Assembly: GCF_020687685.1 (NCBI RefSeq)
Contig: NZ_JAJEWM010000001.1
Span: 1,550,001 to 1,614,000, forward strand
From: Tessaracoccus sp. OS52
Lineage (GTDB): Bacteria; Actinomycetota; Actinomycetes; Propionibacteriales; Propionibacteriaceae
DNA length: 64,000 nucleotides
Reading direction: 5' to 3'
Of the stretch, positions 7,506 through 17,200 are shown one piece after another. Numbering within the stretch: the first letter of the stretch is position 1; each line of letters starts with the position of its first letter. Under the pieces are notes generated by a model. It worked only from the letters and a program-made list of their open reading frames with translations. It was not told the origin of the DNA and ran no database searches. The translations under genes and the position numbers were made by a program.

Positions 7506-9539
7506 TCACGCCGCGATGATGTGTCCGTTCCGGCGCGGGGCCAGTGCGAAGGCCAGCAAGTAGATCACGAGCACCAGAATCAGCAGGTTGCTGTAGCCGG
7601 TCACGAGCGCGGCGTACTCCAGACAGCCTCCCACCAGCGCACCCAGCAGATTGAGCCCGAAAGCGGAGCGCGAGTTGTCCGAGGCCGCGAAGCGTTTGGC
7701 AAAGGCGACGTTGGCCAGGAAGATCGGTGCGAAGGCCAGCGCCACCGCCACCGCCACCCGTAGGGGGCCGGGCAGGGTGAGCAACGACTCCGGGGTGACC
7801 ACGTAGGCCACCGCCAAGGAGGCGACGATGCCGCCGAAGAGCCACTGGATTCCAGGAGTGCGCCATCGTCGGGTGGTCTCCACCGCGAGGAGGACGATGA
7901 GCAGGACTCCACCGAAGACCAGCGCGTTGACGAACCAGGTGGTGCCGAACAGCAGGGCGAACGTCGCGATGTACTTCGTCTGGAGCAGCATGAACGCAAC
8001 TCCCATGAGGAATAGATCCGCGTAGGGGCGCATCGTCCGGAACGGGCCTCCCAGACCGCGGACCATGGCCGCTGAGAGCAGCAGAATCCCGGCGAGCGTC
8101 CAGAGGTAGACCGCGGGGATCCCGCCACCACGGAAGTAGAGGAAGGGAGCGTTGTCGGTGGGCGGGTCGATACGGTCGGCCGGCAGCACATGGTTGTCGG
8201 ATCCGCAGTCCTGGTGGGCCGGATCCTTGGCGACGGTCACGACGGCCTGGGCACCGCCAAGCAGGTCGACACACGGAGCATGCCCAAAGGCCTCCTGAGC
8301 GATGCCCCCCAACCTGTCTATGAGCCAAGGCTCGCGGTAGTAGTTGTACATCGAGAACACGCCGTCGTCGGTGAGCTTGGACCGCGCGGACGCGAGCGCC
8401 TCCTCGGTGAACAGGAACGACTCGAGCCGGATCTGGGAGGCACCGCTCACCAGCGCCAGGGAGTCGGGAAGGGCGAACAGGATGAGGTCGTACTTCTTGT
8501 CCGTGGATTCCAGGAAGGCGCGCCCGTCGTCGACGTAGGCGCTCACCCTCTCGTCGGAATAGGGCTGGTCAGGATTCAGTTCTGCACCGATCTCCATGAT
8601 GCGGGGGTCGATGTCGACCGCATCCACGCTCGTGGCGCCCTGCGCGAGCGCGATCGCGACATCGGAGCCCGAGCCCGCGCCGATGATCAGGACGCTCTCG
8701 GGAACGTCGGCAGCCATGCGCTCGTAGGGCGTCTTGTAGAGGTCCTCGGCCTCGTTGAGCTTGAACTCGGCCGACCCCATGACCTGGTGGGGGATGCCGT
8801 TCACGGTGATGAGGTACAGCGGCTTGCCGTCGGCGGATTGACCGACATCGGTGCCCTCAACCTTGTAGTAGGGCGACCAGGAGACCCCCGGCGTCAGGGT
8901 TTCGAGCAGCAGGGTGCCCACGATGAGCAGGCCCGCGAACCCTGCGACCAGGCGACGCCGAGAATCGGAAAGCAGCACCAACGCCACGGCCACGAGCAAC
9001 CCCCACACCACGGACGGTGCACGCGCGAACGACAGTGCCGTGAAGGCGGCTATGCCGGCCAGTGAGCCGATGAGGTCCCAGCGATAGGCGTTGAGGTTGT
9101 CCAGTTCGGCGAAGCAGCGTCCCACGACTTCCGCGGGGCCGGCGAGGATGGCGGCCACCAGCAGGAAGATGATGGGAAGCACGAGCCAGGCGGGTGGTCC
9201 GGCGGTTTCCAAGGATGTGAAGTAGATGATGTTGGCGCCCCCACGGTCGATCGTGACCGGGAACGCCCAGACGATGACGACGAGGAGTGCCAGCAGTAGC
9301 GGCGTGATCGGAATGACGGACCACGGCTTGCGCGCTATGAGGAAGCCGAGCCCGATGCCGAGGAAGGATCCGAGAAGTACGAAGTTGGAGAAGTAGGACA
9401 GGTGCACCACGTTCGAGCCGAGCCAGCGAATGAGGGCCAGTTCCATGAACAGCATCAGGGAACTCCCCAGCACCAACCGACTGATAGTGACCTTTTGCGT
9501 CCCTGCACTGGGCATGATTCCGATCATGGGGATCATCAT
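7506..9539 (-). CDS. spermidine synthase-like multi-spanning membrane protein
   Basis: 677 aa in three parts: about 7 hydrophobic segments (residues 10-220), a soluble SAM-dependent methyltransferase/SpeE-like domain (about 240-450) with the cofactor motif IIGAGSGSDVAIALAQGA and DAVDIDPRIMEIG, and a second block of about 6 membrane segments. Such membrane-embedded spermidine-synthase homologues are common in bacteria and unlikely to make spermidine; the real substrate is unknown. Four Met codons cluster at the start; the first (9539) is used, and GGAGAGG just upstream fits either of the first two. It is divergent from the small membrane protein at 9641. Confidence 0.8.
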   Translation of the reverse strand: MMIPMIGIMPSAGTQKVTISRLVLGSSLMLFMELALIRWLGSNVVHLSYFSNFVLLGSFLGIGLGFLIARKPWSVIPITPLLLALLVVIVWAFPVTIDRGGANIIYFTSLETAGPPAWLVLPIIFLLVAAILAGPAEVVGRCFAELDNLNAYRWDLIGSLAGIAAFTALSFARAPSVVWGLLVAVALVLLSDSRRRLVAGFAGLLIVGTLLLETLTPGVSWSPYYKVEGTDVGQSADGKPLYLITVNGIPHQVMGSAEFKLNEAEDLYKTPYERMAADVPESVLIIGAGSGSDVAIALAQGATSVDAVDIDPRIMEIGAELNPDQPYSDERVSAYVDDGRAFLESTDKKYDLILFALPDSLALVSGASQIRLESFLFTEEALASARSKLTDDGVFSMYNYYREPWLIDRLGGIAQEAFGHAPCVDLLGGAQAVVTVAKDPAHQDCGSDNHVLPADRIDPPTDNAPFLYFRGGGIPAVYLWTLAGILLLSAAMVRGLGGPFRTMRPYADLFLMGVAFMLLQTKYIATFALLFGTTWFVNALVFGGVLLIVLLAVETTRRWRTPGIQWLFGGIVASLAVAYVVTPESLLTLPGPLRVAVAVALAFAPIFLANVAFAKRFAASDNSRSAFGLNLLGALVGGCLEYAALVTGYSNLLILVLVIYLLAFALAPRRNGHIIAA

Positions 9540-9640
9540 TGCCTCTCCGGTCGGTCATGTGGCGCTTTGGCGGATAACTTTTCCGGCCGTGTCCGGGACT
9601 CGCCGTGGGACATTGCTGGGCAACTGATTATTGAGGAGGA

Positions 9641-10078
9641 ATGGCCGTGCCGTTGATTGCTGTCATGTTCGTTGCTGTGTGGGTTGCGGTGATGGCCTCG
9701 CTTGCGCTGTGGCTCAGGAGTCGCAGGAAGGGCACCCGGGTGGCGCGCACCCTGCAACTGGTGGCCGTTCTCCTGACCTTGGTGGTGGCAGCCGTGGCGG
9801 TCGGCCCCGCCTGGCAGGACAGCGGTTCCTTCGCTCTGGTGCTGGTGGGCATCCCGCTCGCGTGCGCGTTGATCACCTTCCTCGCCCCTCGGACACGCCA
9901 TGCGATCCTCCTCGCTTGGATCGCAGCCGTGACGATGCTGCTCTGGAGTCTGGTGATAGGTCTCGGCCTGGGAGTCAACTTCCAGCCGCCGGCCATCCTC
10001 CTGATCGCCTCCGCCACGTCAGCCACCCTTGAAGCGAGGCGGCCCCCAGGGGTAGCGACGCCCTCTGGCTCCGACTGA
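9641..10078 (+). CDS. small hydrophobic membrane protein, unknown
   Basis: 145 aa with about four predicted transmembrane segments and a short basic loop (RSRRKGTRVAR) after the first. The ATG follows a strong GAGGAGG. No family recognised. It is divergent from the spermidine-synthase-like membrane protein and may share a promoter region with it. The tail after residue 130 is polar. Confidence 0.65.
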   Translation: MAVPLIAVMFVAVWVAVMASLALWLRSRRKGTRVARTLQLVAVLLTLVVAAVAVGPAWQDSGSFALVLVGIPLACALITFLAPRTRHAILLAWIAAVTMLLWSLVIGLGLGVNFQPPAILLIASATSATLEARRPPGVATPSGSD

Positions 10079-10118
10079 CGCCACGCGGCGAACTCGTCGC
10101 TATTCAGTGTTGCCAAGT

Positions 10119-10155
10119 ACCAGTAGTCAGTGTTACTGTCTACTGGTAGTCAGTG
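10119..10155 (+). promoter_or_regulatory. PadR-type operator and promoter
   Basis: A perfect 8-bp inverted repeat, ACCAGTAG (10119-10126) and CTACTGGT (10140-10147), is interlaced with a 9-bp direct repeat TAGTCAGTG at 10124-10132 and 10147-10155. A possible promoter, TTGCCA (10110-10115) and TACTGT (10134-10139) with 18-bp spacing, lies within it. The padR gene starts 24 bases downstream, so autoregulation is likely (inference). Confidence 0.6.
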
Positions 10156-10178
10156 ACACAGCATAGACGGAGCAAGAC

Positions 10179-10514
10179 GTGGCGAACCAGATGACAGAGT
10201 TGCTGAAGGGCACCCTCGAGGGCATCGTTCTGGCCCTTCTCGAACGGCGGCCCGCCTACGGCTACGAGATCACCGCGCGCCTGCGGGACAGGGGCTTCAC
10301 CGATCTCGTGGAGGGCACCGTCTACGCACTGCTGGTCCGCATCGAGCAGCGCGGCTACGTGGACGTGCAGAAGGTGCCCTCGGAGAAGGGCCCACCCCGC
10401 AAGGTGTATTCGATCAACGCGCAAGGGCGCGAACAACTTGACGAGTTCTGGAGGGCCTGGAGCTTCCTCGCGGAACGCATCGAGCAGCTCCATGAAGGAG
10501 AGGAAACACGATGA
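10179..10514 (+). CDS. PadR family transcriptional regulator
   Basis: 111 aa winged-helix repressor of the short PadR type. It reads LLKGTLEGIVLALLERRPAYGYEI in the recognition region (given here in part) and VEGTVYALLVRIEQRGYV, with a C-terminal helix for dimerisation. It starts at GTG 10179 and overlaps the next gene by ATGA. PadR plus DUF1048 plus a DrrA-like ABC gene is a recurrent module for drug-responsive export; here the ABC gene is abnormal, so the repressor may now control a broken target. Confidence 0.93.
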   Translation: MANQMTELLKGTLEGIVLALLERRPAYGYEITARLRDRGFTDLVEGTVYALLVRIEQRGYVDVQKVPSEKGPPRKVYSINAQGREQLDEFWRAWSFLAERIEQLHEGEETR

Positions 10515-10876
10515 GCAACTGGATCGAGGCCCTGACGGGCCCGCTGGAGCAGAAGCGGCGCTACAAGCAGTTCAAGGCACGCCTGGAGGCGCTCCCTGAG
10601 CCCTATGGCACCGTCGCGAAGGCGCTGCAACGGTACTTCACCTACTATGGCGGCGTCACCGACGGCGACACCCTCATCACGATGATGGGCGACCTGGTCG
10701 AGCTGTGGGAGCGGGCGGCTGTGGATGGCACGCCTGTGCGCGAGATCGTCGGCGAGGACCCCGTCGAGTTCGCCGAGACGTTCGTGCAGGCCTACAGCGG
10801 CAAGCAATGGATCGACAGGGAACGCGCGCGCCTGGTCAAGGCGATCGAGGACGCGGAGGGGGGTGGGTCGAGGTGA
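10511..10876 (+). CDS. DUF1048 domain-containing protein
   Basis: 121 aa, helical and soluble, of the DUF1048 family seen between padR and DrrA-type ABC genes. Recognised by GTVAKALQRYFTYYG, MGDLVELWERAA and GEDPVEFAETFVQAY. Role unknown. The ATG overlaps the padR stop and the stop overlaps the GTG of the ABC gene, so the three are one operon. Confidence 0.88.
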   Translation: MSNWIEALTGPLEQKRRYKQFKARLEALPEPYGTVAKALQRYFTYYGGVTDGDTLITMMGDLVELWERAAVDGTPVREIVGEDPVEFAETFVQAYSGKQWIDRERARLVKAIEDAEGGGSR

Positions 10877-11820
10877 GCACGGATACCGCGGTCAGGGTCA
10901 GGGGCCTTCAGCGGTCCTACAAGGACCTCCACGTGTTGCGTGGCGTCGACTTCGACGTGGCACGCGGCAGCATATTCGCCCTGCTCGGATCGAACGGGGC
11001 GGGCAAGACGACGGTCGTGAAGATCCTCTCAACCTTGCTCGCGGCCGACGCCGGTGCCGCCAGTGTCAACGGCTTCGACGTCGCCACCCAGGCCGGCGAG
11101 GTCCGCCAGTCGATCAGCCTGACGGGCCAGTTCGCGGCAGTCGACGACGTCCTGACCGGCCGGGAGAACCTCGTGCTGGTGGCCCGCCTACGGCACCTCG
11201 AGAATCCGGGCGCGATCGCCGACGACCTGCTGCAACGATTCGGGCTGGCCGACGCCGCACCCCGGCCCGTGTCGACATATTCGGGAGGCATGCGCCGCCG
11301 CCTCGACATCGCCATGAGCCTGATCGGGGACCCTCCCGTCATCTTCCTCGACGAGCCCACGACCGGGCTGGACCCGCAAGGGCGGCTCGACGTGTGGCGG
11401 GCCGTGAGGGAACTCGCCGCCGGGGGCACGACGGTGTTGCTCACGACCCAGTACTGGCTGGCGGTGGTCGGCATCCTCGGCCTGTTCACCCTCGCCCTGA
11501 CTTGGCTCGCAGTCATCGCGGGCCTGTCTGCGAAGACCGTGGACGGCGCAAGTGCCTTCTCATACCCGTTGATCTTCCTGCCCTTCATCAGCTCAGCCTT
11601 CGTCCCCACCGAGACCATGCCCGGCCCGGTGCGCTGGTTCGCGGAGCACCAGCCGGTGACCTCGATCGCGAACACGATCCGTGACCTCCTCACGCAGCAA
11701 CCGATCGGGGGCGAGATCTGGATTGCGCTGGCCTGGTGCGCCGGCATCCTCGTGGTGACCTACTTCGCGGCAATGAGGATCTACCGTCGAAAGCTTGGCC
11801 AGACCGGCCGGGCGGATTGA
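10873..11820 (+). CDS. chimeric DrrA-type ABC ATPase fused to the C-terminal part of its permease
   Basis: 315 aa. Residues 1-194 are a DrrA-like ATPase: Walker A GSNGAGKT (39-46), Q-loop Gln86, signature YSGGM (136-140), Walker B VIFLDE (156-161), and TTQY (191-194). In intact relatives TTQY is followed by LEEAD and about 120 more residues. Here the sequence switches at about nt 11455 to WLAVVGILGLF and continues as the last 120 residues of a DrrB-like ABC-2 permease, including SSAFVPTETMPGPVRWFAEHQP. The simplest reading is an in-frame deletion joining drrA to drrB. The product probably cannot transport. An assembly collapse is possible but the frame is open throughout. Confidence 0.85.
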   Translation: MSTDTAVRVRGLQRSYKDLHVLRGVDFDVARGSIFALLGSNGAGKTTVVKILSTLLAADAGAASVNGFDVATQAGEVRQSISLTGQFAAVDDVLTGRENLVLVARLRHLENPGAIADDLLQRFGLADAAPRPVSTYSGGMRRRLDIAMSLIGDPPVIFLDEPTTGLDPQGRLDVWRAVRELAAGGTTVLLTTQYWLAVVGILGLFTLALTWLAVIAGLSAKTVDGASAFSYPLIFLPFISSAFVPTETMPGPVRWFAEHQPVTSIANTIRDLLTQQPIGGEIWIALAWCAGILVVTYFAAMRIYRRKLGQTGRAD

Positions 11821-11895
11821 GTCGGGCTGACGTGACCAGCTTGGCTGCTTCCCGGATCGAACAGGAAGACGCGGCCAACTCGTCGCGGCATCGAC

Positions 11896-12348
11896 TCACG
11901 CGACGCAGAACTCGTTGCCTTCCGGGTCGTGCATGACGACGGAGTACCGCTGGAGGGTCTCGGTGTCCGTTCGGACCCGATGGTCGACGGTGGCGCCGCG
12001 GCTGACGAGTTCGGCCACCTTCGCGTCCACAGCCGCGATGATCTCCTCCATTGGGGCGGACCGGTCCGCCACGAAGACGTCGAAGTGGAACCGCGTCTTG
12101 ACCGTCTTCTTCTCCGGCACCGGCTGGAACCAGATCCTGGGGCCCTCGCCGTCCGGGTCGATGAGCCGGTCGACATAGTCGTCCGGGTCCCCACCGAGGT
12201 CCTCCTCGGGCACCACGGACTGGTAGTAGGCGAGCCAGGAGTCGAATCCCTCGGGCGGCGGCTGGGGCACGTACCCAAGGACCGGCCCCCAGAACCGCGC
12301 CATCGTTGCCGGGTCGTTCGCATCGATCGTGAGCTGCCAGGTCACCAT
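11896..12348 (-). CDS. VOC family (glyoxalase-like) protein
   Basis: 150 aa. It starts MVTWQLTIDANDPATMARFW and ends MHDPEGNEFCVA, the standard strands of the vicinal-oxygen-chelate fold in actinobacterial glyoxalase-like proteins. WFQPVPEKKTVKTRFHFDVFV contains a typical VOC metal/strand region (given here as one short stretch). Substrate unknown; many members act in antibiotic or aldehyde resistance. It is convergent with the chimeric ABC gene and divergent from the acyl-CoA ligase. Confidence 0.85.
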   Translation of the reverse strand: MVTWQLTIDANDPATMARFWGPVLGYVPQPPPEGFDSWLAYYQSVVPEEDLGGDPDDYVDRLIDPDGEGPRIWFQPVPEKKTVKTRFHFDVFVADRSAPMEEIIAAVDAKVAELVSRGATVDHRVRTDTETLQRYSVVMHDPEGNEFCVA

Positions 12349-12482
12349 GGGATAACCCTAGACCCGGACCCCGACAACGCGCGGCGTCCGCACCGTCAGC
12401 AGACGCACGGCTTCGCTGCGGCCGAAGGCCGGATCAGCCCCCTCCCCATTCAATGATCACCGAGCGGCGATACGTTGGCGGG

Positions 12483-14189
12483 GTGAACCGCACCCCCGAT
12501 CAAGCCCCACCGTCGCCCTGGACCAGGAACTACCAGCCCGGGGTCCGTCCCGAGATAGACCTCCCGACGACCTCTCTGGTGGAGATGTGCGAGCAGGCGG
12601 TGCGCGAGGCCGGCGACGCCGTCGCGCTGCAGTTCTTCGGGAGGACCACGTCGTATGCGCAACTCGGCGAGCAGATCGCGCGGGCCGCCGCGGGCCTGCG
12701 CCGGCTCGGGGTCATGCCGGGTGACAGGGTCGCCCTCATCCTGCCCAACTGCCCCCAGCACGTCGTGGCCTTCTACGCCGTTCTGCGGCTGGGCGCAACG
12801 GTCGTCGAGCACAATCCCCTCTACACCTCCCGCGAGTTGAGGCAGATGTTCGCCGACCACGGTGCTCGGGTGGTCATCGCGTGGGACGCGGCCGTGTCCA
12901 AGTTGCGCGAGCACCCCGGCGAGACGGAGTTCGACCACGTTGTCTCCGTGAACCTGCTGCGCGAGTTCCCGCTGGTGAAGCGCCTGGCGCTGCGGCTGCC
13001 CGTCCCGAAACTGCGCGCCACCCGGGACCGCCTGAGCCAGCCTGCTCCGGGCACGACCCCATGGGAGGAGCTCCTGCGGAACAAGCCCATCGACACGACC
13101 CACCCCCGGCCGGCAGTCGACGACGTTGCGGTGATCCAGTACACCAGCGGAACCACAGGCGGCGCCAAGGGGGCCGTCCTCACCCACTACAACCTGTATG
13201 CCAACGCGCTGCAGGGAGCGGAGTGGATGAAGGACGCCGATACCGGGCGCGAGACCATCTACGCCGTGCTGCCGATGTTCCACGCGTTCGGGATGACCCT
13301 GTATCTGACCTTCGGCGTCCTCAAGCAGGCACGCATCGTGCTGTTCCCGACGTTCGACGCCGACCTGGTGCTCGACGCCGCCCGCAGGAACCCACCGACG
13401 GTCTACTGCGCCGTGCCGCCGATCTACGAGAAGACAGCCCGCCGCGCGATCCAGCGCAACGTCGACCTGCGCTCGGCGAAGTTCTGCATCTCCGGTGCCA
13501 TGAACCTCACCGACGAGATCGTCGAACTCTGGGAAGGCGTGGCCGGCGGCCTCCTCGTGGAGGGCTACGGCCTGACCGAGGCGGCCCCGGTGGCGCTGGG
13601 CAATCCGTTCCACCCCACCCGCCGCACCGGCACCATCGGGGTTCCGTTCCCGAGCACGAAGATGCTGGTCGTCGACCCTGACGACCCGACCCGCGAGGTG
13701 GCCCAGGGCGAGGAGGGGGAACTGCTGATCAAGGGCCCGCAGGTCTTCCAGGGCTACTGGAACAACCAGGAGGAGACCGAGAAGTCCCTGCTCCCGGGGG
13801 GTTGGCTGCGCACCGGCGACCTGGTGACCGTCGACACCGACGGGTTCACCACCATCGTGGACCGCGTGAAGGAGCTGATCATCACCGGCGGCTTCAACGT
13901 CTCCCCGACGGAGGTGGAGATCGTGCTGCGGGGCCATGAGGACGTCGAGGACGCAGCCGTGGTGGGGGTACCGCTGCCGAGCGGCGGCGAGAAGGTGGTG
14001 GCCGCCGTCGTGCTCAAACCTGGCCGCGGACTGGACTCCGAGTCCCTGCGCGCGTACTGCAAGGAGCGCCTGGCCGCCTACAAGGCTCCTCGGGTGTTCA
14101 CCGCCCTCGATGAACTGCCTCGGTCAATGCTGGGCAAGATCCTGCGCAGGGAGGTCCGCGAGGCGCTCGTAGGCAATCAGACGCCCTGA
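12483..14189 (+). CDS. long-chain-fatty-acid--CoA ligase (AMP-binding)
   Basis: 568 aa ANL-superfamily enzyme activating fatty acids to acyl-CoA through an acyl-adenylate. The P-loop motif YTSGTTGGAKGAV, the EGYGLTEAAP region, the adenylate-binding WLRTGD and the C-terminal catalytic lysine in RSMLGKILRRE are all present. The GTG at 12483 is chosen because homologues begin just before PWTRNYQPGVRP; an ATG at 12453 would add ten residues. It is likely monocistronic. Chain-length specificity cannot be read from sequence. Confidence 0.92.
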   Translation: MNRTPDQAPPSPWTRNYQPGVRPEIDLPTTSLVEMCEQAVREAGDAVALQFFGRTTSYAQLGEQIARAAAGLRRLGVMPGDRVALILPNCPQHVVAFYAVLRLGATVVEHNPLYTSRELRQMFADHGARVVIAWDAAVSKLREHPGETEFDHVVSVNLLREFPLVKRLALRLPVPKLRATRDRLSQPAPGTTPWEELLRNKPIDTTHPRPAVDDVAVIQYTSGTTGGAKGAVLTHYNLYANALQGAEWMKDADTGRETIYAVLPMFHAFGMTLYLTFGVLKQARIVLFPTFDADLVLDAARRNPPTVYCAVPPIYEKTARRAIQRNVDLRSAKFCISGAMNLTDEIVELWEGVAGGLLVEGYGLTEAAPVALGNPFHPTRRTGTIGVPFPSTKMLVVDPDDPTREVAQGEEGELLIKGPQVFQGYWNNQEETEKSLLPGGWLRTGDLVTVDTDGFTTIVDRVKELIITGGFNVSPTEVEIVLRGHEDVEDAAVVGVPLPSGGEKVVAAVVLKPGRGLDSESLRAYCKERLAAYKAPRVFTALDELPRSMLGKILRREVREALVGNQTP

Positions 14190-14251
14190 GTGGGGGCGGT
14201 TTGGGCGGACCCGCCTGCTTCCCGGGAACCGCCCTCCGGGATAGTGGGAGC

Positions 14252-17200
14252 ATGGCATCTCTTCCAGACATGGCAGCAATCACCCTCAGACTCGGCCTGC
14301 TGGGCCTCCCGTTGCCGGAGCGTGCCAAGCCGTCGCAGGCATCGGAGATAATCAGGCCCATCATCGCGCGCCAGCTCGAACTGAACCGGCGCCTGTCCCA
14401 CAAGCTGCCGGCGGTGGACAACCGGATCCAGAACTTCCTCGACTCCTACCTCGCCGGCACCGGCAGCGCGCCGCAACTGCCCCGCCGCACTTTCGTCCTG
14501 GACCAGCCGGGCCTGGCGCGGACGCTCTCGCTCCCCATGGACGGGGACCGCTTCACCTCTGAACACCTCTCCAGCTACCGGCTCCTGAACGGCGTCCTGC
14601 ACAACCCCAAGAACGACCGTCGCACCACCAAGGGTGTCTTCCACATCGCCGAGGGCGGCCTGCCGATCCAGGACGACAAGATCGCGGTGGACCGCGCCGT
14701 GTTCGGCCGGATCGTAGAACACGCGCTGCAGCCGCCGTCGAAGACGATGGTCCTCCCCTACGGCGCGGACGAACCGGAGCCACCAAGGTGCTGGACGTCC
14801 CTGATGCTGCGCCCCACGGTCGTGCCAGAGGTTCCCGGGCTCAGCCGTGGACGCAGCCTGGAGGTCCGGTTCTTCGCGCCGGGAAACCTGGTGGCCAACC
14901 TGGACTTCGTCGAGGGCATCTTCGGCAACGGCGGAGACCCGTACCTGCCTGAGAACGACGCCTCGCTGAACCCCGAGACGTGGACCGGCACCACCGGAGC
15001 CGTGATCCTGGCCCCACACCTCGTGCAGCTGACCAAGAGGGAACTGGGCCTGCCGCACTTCGATGAGGCCAGTGAGCGCCAGCGCCGCGACGGGCAGTGC
15101 TGGCGGGACGAGGGAGAGCTGTACAACGGCGGGGAGGCCTTCAAGCTCTGCGCCAGGGACGACAGTGGCGTGATCGTCACGGTGATCGCGGACAACTACT
15201 TCGGCTACTGCAAGAAGGAGGTCAAGGCGCAGATCAGCTACTCGGCGAACCTGCTGGGCCTCGTGGAGGAGGAGCACGCCGGCGGCGCGATCTGCTACCC
15301 CCGCTACAACCTCGGGCAGCAGTACACCGACAACCATGTCGACGACGAGTTCCGCCTGGAAGACGTGGTGAGCCGCGACCCGCACCGGTTCCGGATGCAG
15401 GAGGGTGGGTACGCCGTCGACACCGAGAACCCACACCACGTGCTGGTTCCGGCGCACGCCACGTTCAGCCTGCGCGACTCCTCGGTCAGCTGGGAGGTGG
15501 ACGGCGCCGTCGGCCGCATCCCGATCCGCGCGGACAAGGTCTACCTCGGCCCCGACGGCTATCAGGTACGCATGCACCACCTCAGCGTCGACGGCGACCA
15601 GTGGACCCTCATAGGCACCGCCCCCCGAGCGACCCACTGTCACAAACCCGCCACCGTCTCCGGCGGCGGAAAGAGTGAGATCTCGAAGGCCATCACCGAC
15701 GCGTTCATCAGCGGCAACGCCTACGTCCGTGACTTCGACGACGACATGGCCGCCGTGCACGCCATCCTCGCGGGCGACTTCTCGAACCGGTTCGCCGACC
15801 CCGCCCGCAACGGCCACGACGCCAGGCCGATCCTCTCCGACGCCCGCAGCGTCGGCAGCGTCATCAAGCTGCTGACCCCCAGCCCCGACTACCACGCGCA
15901 GTACAACGCCTGGCTCGAGGCGATCCCGAACCATGTCAAGGAACTCGTCTTCATCATCAAGCGGTTCTACCGTCCGGAGTGGGGCGGCGACTGGGAGAGC
16001 CACTTCACCGTCGGCGTAATCAACGGCCGCAAGGGCACCTCGTTGCGGCTCGACGGCGAGAAGATCCACGTCAACATGCTGCGGGTGGGCTTCGAGCCCG
16101 ACGGCTCCTGGCGCCTGTTCGGCCTGCGGCACGACTTCCACCCGGCCGCCAAGGTGCAGACCGAGGACGACATCACCGCGAGCATCGTGGTGCCCGGGGA
16201 CCAGCGCTCCCGCAAGTTCGTCACCAACTGCGAACAACTGCTCTTCCAGCGCCCCGACGACGCGATCCACCGCGGCTACGACAAGCAGGCCGAGGCAGAC
16301 ATCGCTTCCGGCGGCACTTTCCTGTCCAACTTCGAGCCCCTCACCCAGGCCGACGCCCGGGCGCTGCGAGACGACGCGGTGGCCTTCAGCAGGTTCACGC
16401 AACCCATGGCCCGCCTGATCAACGAGGCTGCCGAGGGGGGCGACTCCATCCCCAAGTACTTCGTGTCATCGGCTCATCCCCGCCTCGTCAATGGCAAGCG
16501 CTCGAAGAACCCCCGCTACCTCCAGGTCCGGCCGGACCTCCAGAATCCGCAGGGGACCGCCACGGCGGACCTGGCCAACCATCTGCACCACAAGCTGTCC
16601 GCAGCCAAGCCTCTCAAGCTGCCGGTCGACGTCGTGGCCGCCGGGCGCCGGAACAACGCCGCCGAGGAGGGCGTCCCACCCCTGTGCACCTACGCCCCAC
16701 TGCACTACATGGAACTGCCCGAGCTGTTCATGGAATTCATCTCCTCCATGACGGGCAAGTCGCCGTCGACCACTGGCGCGGGGTCCGAGGGCGCGATGAC
16801 CAAGGGGCCGTTCAACCCGCTGCCGTCGGTGATAGACCTCAACGCCGCCTTCCTGTCCTTCGCCCTCACCGGCTACGACGGCTGGCTCTCGAGCGCCGGC
16901 GTCATCGGTCCCCAGGTGCGCGTCGACCACGACATCTCGCTGCTGGTCCCGGAGGTGTTCGCCAGGATGAGTGAGCATGAGCGCGACGCGCAGCGCCTCG
17001 TCGCCGAAGGCTGCCTCGAGCGGCTCACCGATTTCGACCACGAGGGCGAAACCGTCCTGGCCAGCCGGCTGGGCTACCGGATGACGGCGAAGTTCGCGAC
17101 TAAGTACTTCGGCCGGATCTTCCTGCACCCGCACGTGGTGTTCACCGAGCAGATGTTGAAGCCCGAGCTCCAGGACCGCGACGTCTTTGCCGAGTCGATG

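Noticed and set aside
14177-16402. Long minus-strand frame inside the PPi-PEPCK-like gene
   Set aside because: The plus-strand protein is the coherent one; the reverse frame is a Val/Leu/Asp-rich shadow.
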